This document shows, one piece after another, positions 27,801-35,900 of a stretch of 64,000 nt of DNA. The notes beneath the pieces were generated by a model that was given only the letters and a program-made list of their open reading frames with translations, was not told the DNA's origin and searched no databases. The number at the start of each line of letters is the position of its first letter. The stretch's first letter is position 1. The stretch spans positions 22,108 to 86,107 of the forward strand of contig JASLFS010000003.1 of the NCBI GenBank assembly GCA_030150505.1, written 5' to 3'. The position numbers and the translations under genes are program-made. This stretch comes from Vitreoscilla sp. Lineage in GTDB: Bacteria > Pseudomonadota > Gammaproteobacteria > Burkholderiales > Neisseriaceae.

Positions 27801-28307
27801 TGCATTTGCATGCGCACCAATATGGCTTAAAGCATAAACTTTCTCATCCACTTTAAATTCAAATGGCAATTCTTCATACAATGACACACCAAGGTTCTGA
27901 ATGATTGGTAGTGTTTCTGATAAGCTAGGTACAGATTTTGAATAGTACAACTTCAAAGCCACTGGCTTATTAGTATCATTAGCATCAATCTGAATACCCA
28001 ATGCCAAATCTTGTTGAGATAACTTCGACCAAGCACAAACATCATCCCAAGCTTCTGCACTTGAGAAGTTTTCACGATAAGCTGCACTAAAAGCAGGCAA
28101 GAATTTTGATGCCAATTCTTTCTCAATAGCGCTACCGCGTTCTACTTTTACTTGAAAACCTTCATCCCAAGCCAAATCTAGCTGCACCCACTCATCTAAC
28201 AAATTTTTTGCGCGAGCTGCCAACAATGCTTGTTGTTCCGTATTTAAACTTAATTTATCAGCTTCTTGTTGCAAACTAGATAGCCAATCATCATTCCTAG
28301 CTGTCAT
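24879..28307 (-). CDS. Large-type NAD-dependent glutamate dehydrogenase, N-terminally short
   Basis: Oxidative deamination of glutamate to 2-oxoglutarate, GDH-180 class. The catalytic core is intact: RGGLRWSDRQEDFRTEVLGLVKAQMVKNSVIVPNGSKGGF (about residues 359-398) and the nucleotide domain FTVVGIGDMGGDVFGNGML. The helical C-terminus is full length. The protein has 1,142 residues against about 1,600 for the well-known Pseudomonas-type enzymes, lacking roughly the first 450 (the ACT-like regulatory region). The start is real: GGGAAGA sits 5-11 nt upstream of the ATG. Only about 200 bp separate it from ilvA, so no detached N-terminal piece fits upstream. Confidence 0.9.
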   Translation of the reverse strand: MTARNDDWLSSLQQEADKLSLNTEQQALLAARAKNLLDEWVQLDLAWDEGFQVKVERGSAIEKELASKFLPAFSAAYRENFSSAEAWDDVCAWSKLSQQDLALGIQIDANDTNKPVALKLYYSKSVPSLSETLPIIQNLGVSLYEELPFEFKVDEKVYALSHIGAHANAEVLANLQQADIQKEFNELLIAALAGDVENDGFNALVATAGIAWRDTVLLRSIAKFLKQAVVPFSPSYMEASLVRHPQAVQLLRDIFYARLHPVSANDANADEKILLLKEYCNSVNVDDDRIINSFLAVILATVRTNFWQKTEAGEFKPTISFKIQSGLVDFLPQPRPLFEIWVYSPRVEGTHLRGAKVARGGLRWSDRQEDFRTEVLGLVKAQMVKNSVIVPNGSKGGFVCKQLPVGDRAAFNAEGIACYKLFIDSLLSLTDNLIADGSIVPPQDTFRRDEDDPYLVVAADKGTAKFSDTANGLAAEHGFWLDDAFASGGSVGYDHKGMGITARGAWESVKRHFRKIDKDIQAEDFTVVGIGDMGGDVFGNGMLLSKHIRLQAAFNHMHIFLDPNPNAARSHEERKRLFDNTLGWGDYNRDLISQGGGIYERSAKHIDLTAEVQAFLGVNEARLSPSELIQAILKAEVELVYNGGIGTYIKSSQESHADAKDKANDSVRVNGGDLRCKVLGEGGNLGVTQLGRIEYAQSGGLCCTDAIDNSAGVDCSDHEVNIKILLGSVVQKGGLTLPERNELLKSMTDDVAHLVLRNNYLQTQILAMNQLNSFAFLPAHSELINFLSEEAGLNRELEYLPSKAEIAARAANEKGLTAPETAVLLAYSKMHLQDALLASDIPDDVNFQSILINYFPKALQEKYFDDIVNHYLKREIIANQLANRIVNRMGMSFVQRFMTESDADVATIARAYWFASEIFDAESWFTRIEALDNKVSNTTQMELMGNVARLVSRVARGLLHRTDLLADLSAGVATYKAGVQNVLAMMAKYISADKHEYVANQELVLNQLDAISAEEKAFFARLPYAEHVIAMIELAAADNLSLETVVEKYFVVADALQMDWMYKAIASLPRTNKWQNQACLAVREDVQQMLLKVVSKCVDVKGIDDDMKEQALRQVKEMQQYQGVDLAMLSALVRGLSRILLV

Positions 28308-28507
28308 ACTATTCTTCCCAGTATCTTATAAAATTAATATCGCTTCACAGCGTCTATTTGTTTTAAAAAACTACTTCAATAAAATTGAATCCATCATCAT
28401 GACTCATTATAAAGAATAATTGAATCTTTATTGCTTAATTTATAATGAACAAAATCAATTTTTGGGAATATTTATCCCAAAAATGATTAATATTTTAAAA
28501 TTTTTGT

Positions 28508-30037
28508 CTAATCATTCCCTAAAAACAACTGATATGCTTTATTATTCGTTTGTTCTTCATAGACATATGCCAATTGTTCCAAGAACTCAGAAAAGGCTTT
28601 CTGCTCACTATCAGGAACATCAACACCAACCAATACGCGACCATAATCAGCACCATGGTTACGATAATGGAACAACGTAATATTCCACCCACTTTGCATA
28701 GACACTAGAAAATTAACCAATGCACCGGGTCTTTCAGGGAACTCAAAACTAATTAATTTCTCATTTTTAACTTTATGTGAGCGACCGCCAACCATATAAC
28801 GAATATGAATTTTTGCCATCTCATTATCCGTTAAATCCTCAATAGGCATGTTCATTTGCGTTAGATGTGCAATCACTTTTTCAGTATCATCAGAACCTGC
28901 CGTTTGAATACCAACAAAGATATGGGCTTTATTCTCATCGCCATAGCGATAATTAAACTCAGTAATATTACGAGACCCGATACCATTAATAAAATTCAAA
29001 AAGCTACCCGGCTTTTCAGGAATAGTCACGGCAAAAATAGCCTCGTTGCGCTCACCAAGCTCACTGCGCTCAGCCACATGTCGCAAACGGCTAAAGTTCA
29101 TATTTGCGCCACTATTGACCGCAATTAAACTCTTATCTTCTGCTTTTTCTCTACGAATATAAGCCTTCAAACCAGCCAATGCCAATGCACCAGATGGCTC
29201 AACAATACTACGCGTATCATCAAAAATATCTTTAATCGCCGAGCAAATATCATCGGTATTCACTAAAATAATTTCATCCAACAAATCACGGCACAAACGG
29301 TATGTTTCTTCACCAACTAACTTAACAGCAGTACCATCAGCAAATAGCCCTACATCTTTTAATGCAAAACGTTCATTTCGTTGAATGGACTGTGCCATTG
29401 CACAAGAATCTTCAGTTTGAACCCCAATAATTTTAATTTCAGGACGAACTTGTTTAACATAAGCAGCCACACCAGCAGCCAATCCACCACCGCCAATAGG
29501 CACAAAAATGGCATCAATATTTTTTGGATGTTGGCGAATAATTTCCATACCAATAGTGCCCTGACCAGCAATCACATAAGGATCATCAAAAGGCGGCACA
29601 TAAGTCATACCGTTTTCTTCAACCAATTGCATAGCATGATCATAAGCATCATTGTAAGAAACGCCCTTCAAAACAACCTCGCCACCAAAGCTACGAACCG
29701 AATCAATTTTAATTCTCGGTGTTGTTTCAGGCATCACAATTACAGCTTTACAGCCAAGGGCTTGTGCTGACAAAGCCACGCCTTGAGCATGGTTTCCTGC
29801 ACTAGCAGTAATCACCCCTTTGGCTAAAGCCTCTTCGCTTAAATTAGCCATTTTGTTATATGCACCCCGAATTTTGAATGAGAAAACAGGCTGCAAATCT
29901 TCACGCTTTAAATAAACTTTATTATTTAAGCGTTTCGATAAGTTTTTTGCAAAATCTAATGGTGTTTCATCGGCAACATCATAAACAGCTGATGTTAAGG
30001 TTTTGATAAGGTAATGTTGGTATTCACTTGTAGACAT
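28508..30037 (-). CDS. ilvA: Threonine ammonia-lyase, biosynthetic
   Basis: PLP enzyme that converts threonine to 2-oxobutanoate, first step to isoleucine. The 509 residues show the PLP lysine in VFSFKIRGAYNKM (about residue 58), the phosphate loop IGGGGLAAG, and two C-terminal ACT-like domains (AIFAVTIPEKPGSFLNF and LISFEFPERPGALVNFL) for isoleucine/valine control. The ATG at 30037 (MSTSEYQHYL) matches homologues; the frame runs upstream to 30082 without support. It is divergent from dacC across about 330 bp. Confidence 0.95.
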   Translation of the reverse strand: MSTSEYQHYLIKTLTSAVYDVADETPLDFAKNLSKRLNNKVYLKREDLQPVFSFKIRGAYNKMANLSEEALAKGVITASAGNHAQGVALSAQALGCKAVIVMPETTPRIKIDSVRSFGGEVVLKGVSYNDAYDHAMQLVEENGMTYVPPFDDPYVIAGQGTIGMEIIRQHPKNIDAIFVPIGGGGLAAGVAAYVKQVRPEIKIIGVQTEDSCAMAQSIQRNERFALKDVGLFADGTAVKLVGEETYRLCRDLLDEIILVNTDDICSAIKDIFDDTRSIVEPSGALALAGLKAYIRREKAEDKSLIAVNSGANMNFSRLRHVAERSELGERNEAIFAVTIPEKPGSFLNFINGIGSRNITEFNYRYGDENKAHIFVGIQTAGSDDTEKVIAHLTQMNMPIEDLTDNEMAKIHIRYMVGGRSHKVKNEKLISFEFPERPGALVNFLVSMQSGWNITLFHYRNHGADYGRVLVGVDVPDSEQKAFSEFLEQLAYVYEEQTNNKAYQLFLGND

Positions 30038-30366
30038 ACTTATTCTTTTTAACAATAAAATTTTTCTTTGAAGAATTAACAATACCCCTGACCAGGTTTC
30101 ATGGCAAGCATCTCAACTAAGTGAGAATAAAGAATGTCTTAAAATAAGCTCAACCAAAAAAGACCTGAGCAATGGCTTTTATACCCATAACACGACTCAT
30201 CTAGACAAAAATAAGCATCCTAATTCATGTAAAGCACATTAACGTACTGGACATTAATGATTATAATGTGCAACGATAATCAACTATCAAATAAATTGAT
30301 ACAATTGATACCCAGAAAAACATTCGTCATAAATAAACCGAATACATTATTAAAATTTAAAGTGCC
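30038..30366. other. Divergent ilvA/dacC intergenic region
   Basis: About 330 bp. It holds a TATCAA-ATAAA-TTGATA dyad (30285-30301) and a further TTGATA at 30305-30310. The latter, with a 17-base spacer and CATAAA (30328-30333), makes a plausible dacC promoter. CATTAA/TTAATG repeats occur near 30240-30258. No small gene or RNA was recognised. Confidence 0.45.
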
Positions 30367-31509
30367 ATGAAAAAACATATTTTAGCCCTTGCTTTAGGAA
30401 TTTTTAGCATTCAATCTTTTGCTAACCCGACAACATTGCCACCGGTACCTGAGATTGCTGGTACTGCATACATTTTACAAGATTTACAAAGTGGCCAAAT
30501 TTTAGCAGCTAGCAATCCAAACACCCGTATTGAGCCAGCTTCATTAACAAAACTAATGACAGCTTACCTAACATTTGAAGCCCTAAAAAATGGCAAACTC
30601 ACTCTAGAGCAAACCTTAGTTGTGTCTGAAAAAGGTTGGAAAACTGAAGGCTCTAGAATGTTCTTGGATCCTAAAGTTCCAGCAAAAGTAGATGATTTAA
30701 TCAAAGGTATGATTGTCCAATCAGGCAATGATGCTTGTGTGACCTTAGCCGAAGCCATGGCTGGTAGCGAAGAAGGCTTTGCTATGATTATGAATGCCAA
30801 AGCAAAAGAACTTGGCATGGCAGGTACTAACTTTGAAAACAGTACTGGCTTACCTGGTGAGAATCACTACACAACAGTTAAAGATTTAGAAATCTTATCT
30901 AGCGCTATCATTCGTGATTTCCCAGAATACTACCCGCTTTACTCTATAAAATCGTTTACTTATAACAATATTACTCAACCAAATCGCAACTTATTGTTAT
31001 ACCGTGATCCAAGTGTTGATGGTTTAAAAACAGGACACACCGATTCAGCAGGATTTAACTTGATTGCATCAAGCAACCGCAATGGTCGTCGAGTCTTATC
31101 AGTAGTCGTTGGAACAGCAAGCCCAGAAGCACGGGCAACAGAAACCAGTAAATTATTAAACTGGGGATTGAATGCTTTCGAAACGCCAAAACTTTACGAT
31201 GCGAATCAAGCAGTGTCAAAAGTGAAAGTATACAAAGGTTCTGCAAATGAAGTCGATATCGGCTTTATTTCACCGGTTTACTTCTCTGTTCCACAAGGCT
31301 CAAGCAAGAACCTTAAAAATGTTCTAGAAACCGTTCAGCCTGCCATCGCTCCAATTACCAAAGGCAAACAATTAGGCGTGATGAAAATCATGCTAGGCGA
31401 TAAAGTAATTGCAGAACAGCCAGTAGTGGCTTTAACTGAAGTTTCAGAAGCAGGCTTTTTTGGACGAGCATGGGATAGTATTGTCTTATGGTTTAAAAAT
31501 ATTTTCTAA
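30367..31509 (+). CDS. dacC: D-alanyl-D-alanine carboxypeptidase (PBP5/6 family)
   Basis: Low-molecular-weight penicillin-binding protein, 380 residues, removing the terminal D-Ala of peptidoglycan pentapeptides in the periplasm. Signal peptide cleaved after QSFA (about residue 19). Active-site motifs are SLTK (59-62), SGN (119-121) and KTGH (221-224). A PBP5 C-terminal beta domain follows, and the tail FFGRAWDSIVLWFKNIF is an amphipathic membrane anchor. The gene symbol is by closest family resemblance; dacA would be equally acceptable. A terminator follows at 31526-31560. Confidence 0.93.
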   Translation: MKKHILALALGIFSIQSFANPTTLPPVPEIAGTAYILQDLQSGQILAASNPNTRIEPASLTKLMTAYLTFEALKNGKLTLEQTLVVSEKGWKTEGSRMFLDPKVPAKVDDLIKGMIVQSGNDACVTLAEAMAGSEEGFAMIMNAKAKELGMAGTNFENSTGLPGENHYTTVKDLEILSSAIIRDFPEYYPLYSIKSFTYNNITQPNRNLLLYRDPSVDGLKTGHTDSAGFNLIASSNRNGRRVLSVVVGTASPEARATETSKLLNWGLNAFETPKLYDANQAVSKVKVYKGSANEVDIGFISPVYFSVPQGSSKNLKNVLETVQPAIAPITKGKQLGVMKIMLGDKVIAEQPVVALTEVSEAGFFGRAWDSIVLWFKNIF

Positions 31510-31525
31510 GCCAGAGTCAACAATA

Positions 31526-31560
31526 AAAAATAGCCACTTATAAATAGTGGCTATTTTTTT
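31526..31560 (+). terminator. dacC terminator
   Basis: AAAAATAGCCACT and AGTGGCTATTTTT pair around a 7-base loop and run into T7. Confidence 0.9.
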
Positions 31561-31594
31561 ACTCAGAATAATCTATTCGTAATCATTTGGTTAA

Positions 31595-31885
31595 TTAACG
31601 GCGTCTTTTATTGTATTTTTCTTCTGTCCAAATCAGTTTACCAGTTTTCATGTCATATTTATTTTCAACATAAACATTTGAACCTTTTTTAAAACCTTCT
31701 ACTTCATAACAACCATCATCTTCTTCTGCTTTAACAATATCAATACCTTCTTTTTCTGCTAACTGAGCAATTTTCACAATACCCATTCTCTGTTCAACAG
31801 GATAATATTGACAATGATTCTTAGCAAAAGCACTGGTTGAAAAACCCACAAGACACAATAATACCACTACTTTTCTAGATACCAT
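31595..31885 (-). CDS. Small exported PepSY-like protein
   Basis: A 96-residue protein with a signal peptide (MVSRKVVVLLCLVGFSTSAFA, cleavage near residue 21). The mature part of about 75 residues, MGIVKIAQLAEKEGIDIVKAEEDDGCYEV ... YDMKTGKLIWTEE, has the helix-plus-beta pattern of PepSY_2 domains. It has two cysteines (HCQYYP and DDGCYE) that could form a disulfide. It is small, basic at the C-terminus (KRRR), periplasmic, function unknown. AAAAGGAT precedes the ATG. Confidence 0.7.
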   Translation of the reverse strand: MVSRKVVVLLCLVGFSTSAFAKNHCQYYPVEQRMGIVKIAQLAEKEGIDIVKAEEDDGCYEVEGFKKGSNVYVENKYDMKTGKLIWTEEKYNKRRR

Positions 31886-32021
31886 AAATCACATCCTTTT
31901 TAAAATTTAAAAATATTTAAGATAACAGCATACAACAATCTTCTTAAGCCAATCTTAAGTCTAACCGATTTTAAATAAAAAATGATATAGGAATATAAAC
32001 ATGAGATATAAAATAGAAAAC

Positions 32022-32053
32022 AAAAAAGCTCAGCATAAATGCTGAGCTTTTTT
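32022..32053 (-). terminator. Terminator of the tRNA operon
   Basis: AAAAAAGCTCAGCA and TGCTGAGCTTTTTT pair (14 bp, 4-base loop). It lies 4 nt beyond the CCA end of tRNA-Glu on the minus strand. Confidence 0.9.
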
Positions 32054-32057
32054 ATGT

Positions 32058-32132
32058 TGGTACGCCCACGGGGAATCGAACCCCGGTTGCCGCCGTGAAA
32101 GGGCAGTGTCCTAACCGCTAGACGATGGGCGC
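32058..32132 (-). tRNA. tRNA-Glu (anticodon TTC)
   Basis: Cloverleaf folds with acceptor GCGCCCA/TGGGCGT, anticodon loop CTTTCAC (TTC), T-loop TTCGATT and encoded CCA (32058-32060). The first acceptor pair is G1-U72. It is the last of three tRNAs on the minus strand. Confidence 0.95.
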
Positions 32133-32152
32133 ATAAACTTTAAAATCTGTAC

Positions 32153-32229
32153 TGGCGCACCCGGAGCGATTCGAACGCCCGACCCTCTGGTTCGTAGCCA
32201 GATACTCTATCCAACTGAGCTACGGGTGC
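32153..32229 (-). tRNA. tRNA-Arg (anticodon ACG)
   Basis: Acceptor GCACCCG/CGGGTGC, D-loop AGCTCAGTTGGATAGAGT, anticodon loop CTACGAA (ACG; A34 is expected to be deaminated to inosine) and encoded CCA at 32153-32155. 77 nt with CCA. Confidence 0.96.
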
Positions 32230-32247
32230 AATGCCATATTTCCTAAA

Positions 32248-32340
32248 TGGCGGAGAACGAGGGATTCGAACCCTCGATACAGGTTTTGCCCGTATGCACC
32301 CTTAGCAGGGGTGTGCCTTCGACCACTCGGCCAGTTCTCC
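32248..32340 (-). tRNA. tRNA-Ser (anticodon GCT)
   Basis: Acceptor GGAGAAC/GTTCTCC, anticodon loop CTGCTAA (GCT), long class II variable arm with ATACGGGC/ACCTGTAT region, encoded CCA (32248-32250). First of the tRNA transcript Ser-Arg-Glu. 93 nt. Confidence 0.96.
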
Positions 32341-32450
32341 GTTTAGGAAGGCGTACTATACAAGTCTTACCGCCATCCCGTCAAGCCTTTTAATAAATTT
32401 TTCTCAAAATAAAAAGCAAGTGATTATATTAACAGAGTATTTCATAATCA

Positions 32451-32660
32451 TCACTTATTCGGCAAAACCAAATAACCAACTAAAAATTCTTTAAAAACGA
32501 AGCCAAAAACACCTAAACCCAAAACCAAAAACAAAACAAACATCCCAAACTTCCCTGCTTTCGACTTTTTCCCTAGATCCCAAACAATAAATCCTAAGAA
32601 AACAACCAAACCAGTTAACAATATTTTCATTGACCAAGCGGCAAATTCACTTTCATCCAT
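32451..32660 (-). CDS. DUF2788 family small membrane protein
   Basis: A 69-residue protein with two transmembrane helices (about 12-29 and 38-60) joined by the loop WDLGKKSKAGKFG, which is the conserved core of DUF2788. Function is unknown. The start has an AGGAT-like site (ATAGGATACATCAAG before ATG). It stands alone between the tRNA operon and grpE. Confidence 0.8.
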   Translation of the reverse strand: MDESEFAAWSMKILLTGLVVFLGFIVWDLGKKSKAGKFGMFVLFLVLGLGVFGFVFKEFLVGYLVLPNK

Positions 32661-32771
32661 CTTGATGTATCCTATTTCTTAAAAATGTGTGTCATTCTTA
32701 TTTTATATCAAAACATTGCTAATGACACATTCAGTTAAAATTTAGAAAAACCCATTAACCAATCGAAAATA

Positions 32772-32803
32772 AAAAAGCTCAACTATATAAAGTTGAGCTT
32801 TTT
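32772..32803 (-). terminator. grpE terminator
   Basis: AAAAAGCTCAACT and AGTTGAGCTTTTT (13-bp arms, 6-base loop), 31 nt past the grpE stop. Confidence 0.9.
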
Positions 32804-32834
32804 ACGACAATATTGCTGACTACTTGAAACAGGC

Positions 32835-33398
32835 TTATTCTGGATTTTTAGCAACCGTTACCATTGCTGGGCGAATAACGCGATCAGCTAATTGATAGCC
32901 TTTTTTCAAGATACTAACAATACTATTAGGCTCTAAATCGCTATCAACAGTTTGCAAAGCTTGGTGCAAATGTGGATCCAGTTTATCACCCACATTCACG
33001 GCAATTTCTTTTACTTGACCACGTTCAAACACTTTTTCCATTTCATTTAGCGTCATGGTTACGCCCATTTTTAAAGCATCGAACTGCCCACTTTGATCTA
33101 GCAAAGCCATTTCTAAGTAGTCTTTCACAGTCAACATATCTGTTGTAAATTTTTGCGTAGCAAATTTATGTGCTGATTGAAGCTCATCTTGATGACGACG
33201 ACGTAAATTTTGTTCATTTGCTAAAGAACGCAATTTCTCATCTTCTAATTGACCTTTTAAATCACTAATTTGAGCAACTAACTCTTCATAACTTGGAACT
33301 TCCTCTTGAGCTGCTTGTTCAGCTTGTTCCAAACCTTCTTGCACTAACTCGTCTTCTTTAGTCATGCTTGCAGTATTTTCTTGTTCAGAATGGCTCAT
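32835..33398 (-). CDS. grpE: GrpE nucleotide exchange factor
   Basis: Cofactor of DnaK that releases ADP and acts as a thermosensor. 187 residues: acidic disordered N-terminus, long coiled coil (about 45-90, LRSLANEQNLRRRHQDELQSA), then the four-helix and beta-wing head with FDALKMGVTMTLNEMEKVFERGQV and the closing GYQLADRVIRPAMVTVAK. The ATG at 33398 (MSHSEQ) has TAGGTAG 5 nt upstream and is preferred over 33413. dnaK is not adjacent. Confidence 0.95.
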   Translation of the reverse strand: MSHSEQENTASMTKEDELVQEGLEQAEQAAQEEVPSYEELVAQISDLKGQLEDEKLRSLANEQNLRRRHQDELQSAHKFATQKFTTDMLTVKDYLEMALLDQSGQFDALKMGVTMTLNEMEKVFERGQVKEIAVNVGDKLDPHLHQALQTVDSDLEPNSIVSILKKGYQLADRVIRPAMVTVAKNPE

Positions 33399-33566
33399 TT
33401 TTCTACCTATCACAATTAAAATTGATATATTGCCCTTTAAAATAAGGGCAACTTCATTAAATACAAGCCTTACTCGCTAGTAATTCGCCGATTATTAACA
33501 TCTACCATTTCGTCAATCCATCTAAAATCCATTTATTTTAAACATTACAATAAGATAATTTTTAAA

Positions 33567-33579
33567 TTGTGCATTGCAC
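33567..33579 (+). promoter_or_regulatory. Palindromic motif upstream of aceK, shared with aceA
   Basis: TTGTGCATTGCAC contains the dyad GTGCA-T-TGCAC (33569-33579). Its first 12 bases match 11 of 12 the motif at 35835-35846 upstream of aceA. It lies about 75 bp before the aceK ATG. Candidate common operator. Confidence 0.45.
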
Positions 33580-33654
33580 GAAAATGACAAAACAGTTAAG
33601 GTAATCATAAAATTATGATAAAAATACACTATAAATACAAAGGAGTCTTTCAAA

Positions 33655-35424
33655 ATGAATCGATTAAGCATTCAAAAAGCAAAGGCTGTAGCAGAAACTA
33701 TTCTTTCAGGTTTCAATAAACACTATACGATGTTTCGTGCTACAAGCGCACAGGCAAAAGGTTTGTTTGAGTCTGGTGACTGGCACGGTATACAACGCTT
33801 AGTTGCTGACAGAATTCAAATGTACGATGACAGGGTTAAAGAGGCTGTTGAAGCACTGCGAGCGGAATATGCGGCCAATGCTTTAAATGAACAAATTTGG
33901 CAAAATGCCAAAACAGAATACATCGCCTCTTTAGTCAACCATAAACAGCCAGAACTAGCTGAAACTTTTTTCAACTCAGTTTCCACCAAAATCTTAGATA
34001 AAGATTACTATAAAAATCAATTTATCTTTGTAAAGCCCGCTATATCAACAGAGTACATTGATTCCGACCCTCATACATTCCAATCCTTCTACCCCAATAG
34101 CCAAGGCTTAATAGGCTGCCTGCAAAATGTTCTCAATCACTTTAATTGGAAAACACCTTTTGCACATAAAAATAAAGATATCTGCAATATTCTTCGTGCT
34201 GCCAAAAAGTATTTTGCAGACCAATGGCCACTTAGTGAATTAAACCTACACATTCAAATATTACATTCAGCATTTTATCGAAACAAAAGTGCTTATATTT
34301 TTGGACAAATTATTAATGGTGCAGCTCGTTATCCATTTGCATTAGCAATCACTCATAACAATGAAGGCCAATTAATCATTGATGCAGCATTATTCGAAGC
34401 GCAACAGATTGCAGTAATGTTCTCGTTTGCTCGTGCTTATTTCCTAGTTGATATGGATGTGCCTTCTGGCTATGTGCACTTTTTGCGATCAATGTTACCA
34501 ATGCGTTCAACCAGCGATTTTTATACCATGCTTGGCCTACAGAAGCAGTCTAAAAATATTTTCTTCAGGGAGTTCCAACAACATCTACAATATTCCCATG
34601 ACAATTTTATTCTTGCTCCGGGCGTAAAAGGTTTGGTGATGAGCGTATTCACATTACCGTCTTTCCCTTACGTCTTCAAAGTGATTAAAGATACTTTTGG
34701 CCCCAATAAAGATTTTGACCAAGAATATGTTCGCCAAAAATATTTATTGGTTAAAAGGCATGACCGTGTTGGTCGCATGGCAGACACACTTGAGTTTTCA
34801 AGCATGGCTCTACCTAAAAATCGCATGTCCGCAGACTTACTAGAAGAGCTACGAACATTAGCGCCCTCTCAGATTGAAGAACAAAAAGATGTTGTCGTAA
34901 TCAAGCATTGCTATGTGGAGATGCGCTTGAAACCTCTAAACCTCTTCATGCAAAGCGCCTCACCAGAAGATAAAGCTTCTGCAGTCATCGATTATGGCTA
35001 CTGCCTAAAAGAATTAGCATCAGCTAACATTTTCCCTGGTGACATGCTATATAAAAACTTTGGTATGACAAGATTTAATCGGGTCATTTTCTATGACTAT
35101 GATGAAATCGAGTACATGACTGATTGTAATTTCCGAGCCATTCCAGAAGCACCTAATCCGGAATATGAAATGTCTGATCAAGTTTGGTATCCCGTTCACC
35201 CTGGCGATGTATTCCCTGAAGAATTTGGTCCATTCCTATTAGGAGAACCAGATGTGCGAAAAGTATTTTTAGAACATCATCGTGAATTATTATCACCTAA
35301 ATTTTGGCAAGAAAAGAAAGATCGTATTGCATCAGGCATTATCGAAGACTTTTACCCTTATCCTCAATCATGCAGATTTCAAGTTACTGAAGGTAATTTT
35401 GCTTCAGATACAATGGATGCTTAA
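33655..35424 (+). CDS. aceK: Isocitrate dehydrogenase kinase/phosphatase
   Basis: Bifunctional enzyme that phosphorylates isocitrate dehydrogenase to push carbon to the glyoxylate shunt, and reverses it. 589 residues, normal family length. The ATP-binding region APGVKGLVMSVFTLPSFPYVFKVIKD (about 322-347) with its catalytic Lys is present. The kinase-like lobe DYGYCLKELASANIFPGDMLYKNFG and YDYDEIEYMTDCNFR also match AceK. Here it precedes aceA (475 bp apart, own terminator), not the E. coli aceBAK order. The ATG follows AAGGAG. A one-mismatch uptake sequence lies at 34113-34124. Confidence 0.95.
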   Translation: MNRLSIQKAKAVAETILSGFNKHYTMFRATSAQAKGLFESGDWHGIQRLVADRIQMYDDRVKEAVEALRAEYAANALNEQIWQNAKTEYIASLVNHKQPELAETFFNSVSTKILDKDYYKNQFIFVKPAISTEYIDSDPHTFQSFYPNSQGLIGCLQNVLNHFNWKTPFAHKNKDICNILRAAKKYFADQWPLSELNLHIQILHSAFYRNKSAYIFGQIINGAARYPFALAITHNNEGQLIIDAALFEAQQIAVMFSFARAYFLVDMDVPSGYVHFLRSMLPMRSTSDFYTMLGLQKQSKNIFFREFQQHLQYSHDNFILAPGVKGLVMSVFTLPSFPYVFKVIKDTFGPNKDFDQEYVRQKYLLVKRHDRVGRMADTLEFSSMALPKNRMSADLLEELRTLAPSQIEEQKDVVVIKHCYVEMRLKPLNLFMQSASPEDKASAVIDYGYCLKELASANIFPGDMLYKNFGMTRFNRVIFYDYDEIEYMTDCNFRAIPEAPNPEYEMSDQVWYPVHPGDVFPEEFGPFLLGEPDVRKVFLEHHRELLSPKFWQEKKDRIASGIIEDFYPYPQSCRFQVTEGNFASDTMDA

Positions 35425-35440
35425 AGATTACACCATTTTC

Positions 35441-35470
35441 AAAAGCTACTTTTTCAAAAGTAGCTTTTTT
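35441..35470 (+). terminator. aceK terminator
   Basis: AAAAGCTACTTTT and AAAAGTAGCTTTT pair around TC (effective loop slightly larger), followed by T. Confidence 0.85.
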
Positions 35471-35834
35471 ATTCTCAGTTTAAAATAACAGCATCCCATA
35501 CAAACCCCCAATCAATAATATAAAATACTGTATCCAATCAAATTTTATGTTCTCATAACAACAATTACATCATCAATATTCACAAATACTGACGAATTTC
35601 TCCTTGAAAAAACATTTTCTCCTGATATTAATCAATTATTACGTTCGAATAACATCACAACAACGAATTTGAGCGTTTTTGATGAAAAAACAACTTATTC
35701 ATTGTAAATACAGGTTTAATTCATATCAATAATCAGCATATACGAATAAAATAGGTTCGATAACGCAAACTATTGAAAATACTAAAAAATATTTTATAAA
35801 AGGACTAGCCAAACCATAAAATTAGTGGTTAAAT

Positions 35835-35850
35835 TTGTGCATCGCATCAC
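35835..35850 (+). promoter_or_regulatory. Motif upstream of aceA shared with aceK
   Basis: TTGTGCATCGCATCAC; the first 12 bases differ from the aceK site (33567-33578) at one position. It lies about 55 bp before the aceA ATG. Confidence 0.45.
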
Positions 35851-35900
35851 TGACAAGATGAAGATAATTCCAAACTCATATCAGAACAAAGGATAAAACA

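Larger units (their letters stand above)
35425..35900. other. aceK-aceA intergenic region
   Basis: About 475 bp, very AT-rich. It holds the aceK terminator (35441-35470) and the shared GTGCATCGCA motif (35835-35850). The aceA ribosome site AAAGGAT lies at about 35889-35895. No conserved reading frame was found between these. Confidence 0.55.
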
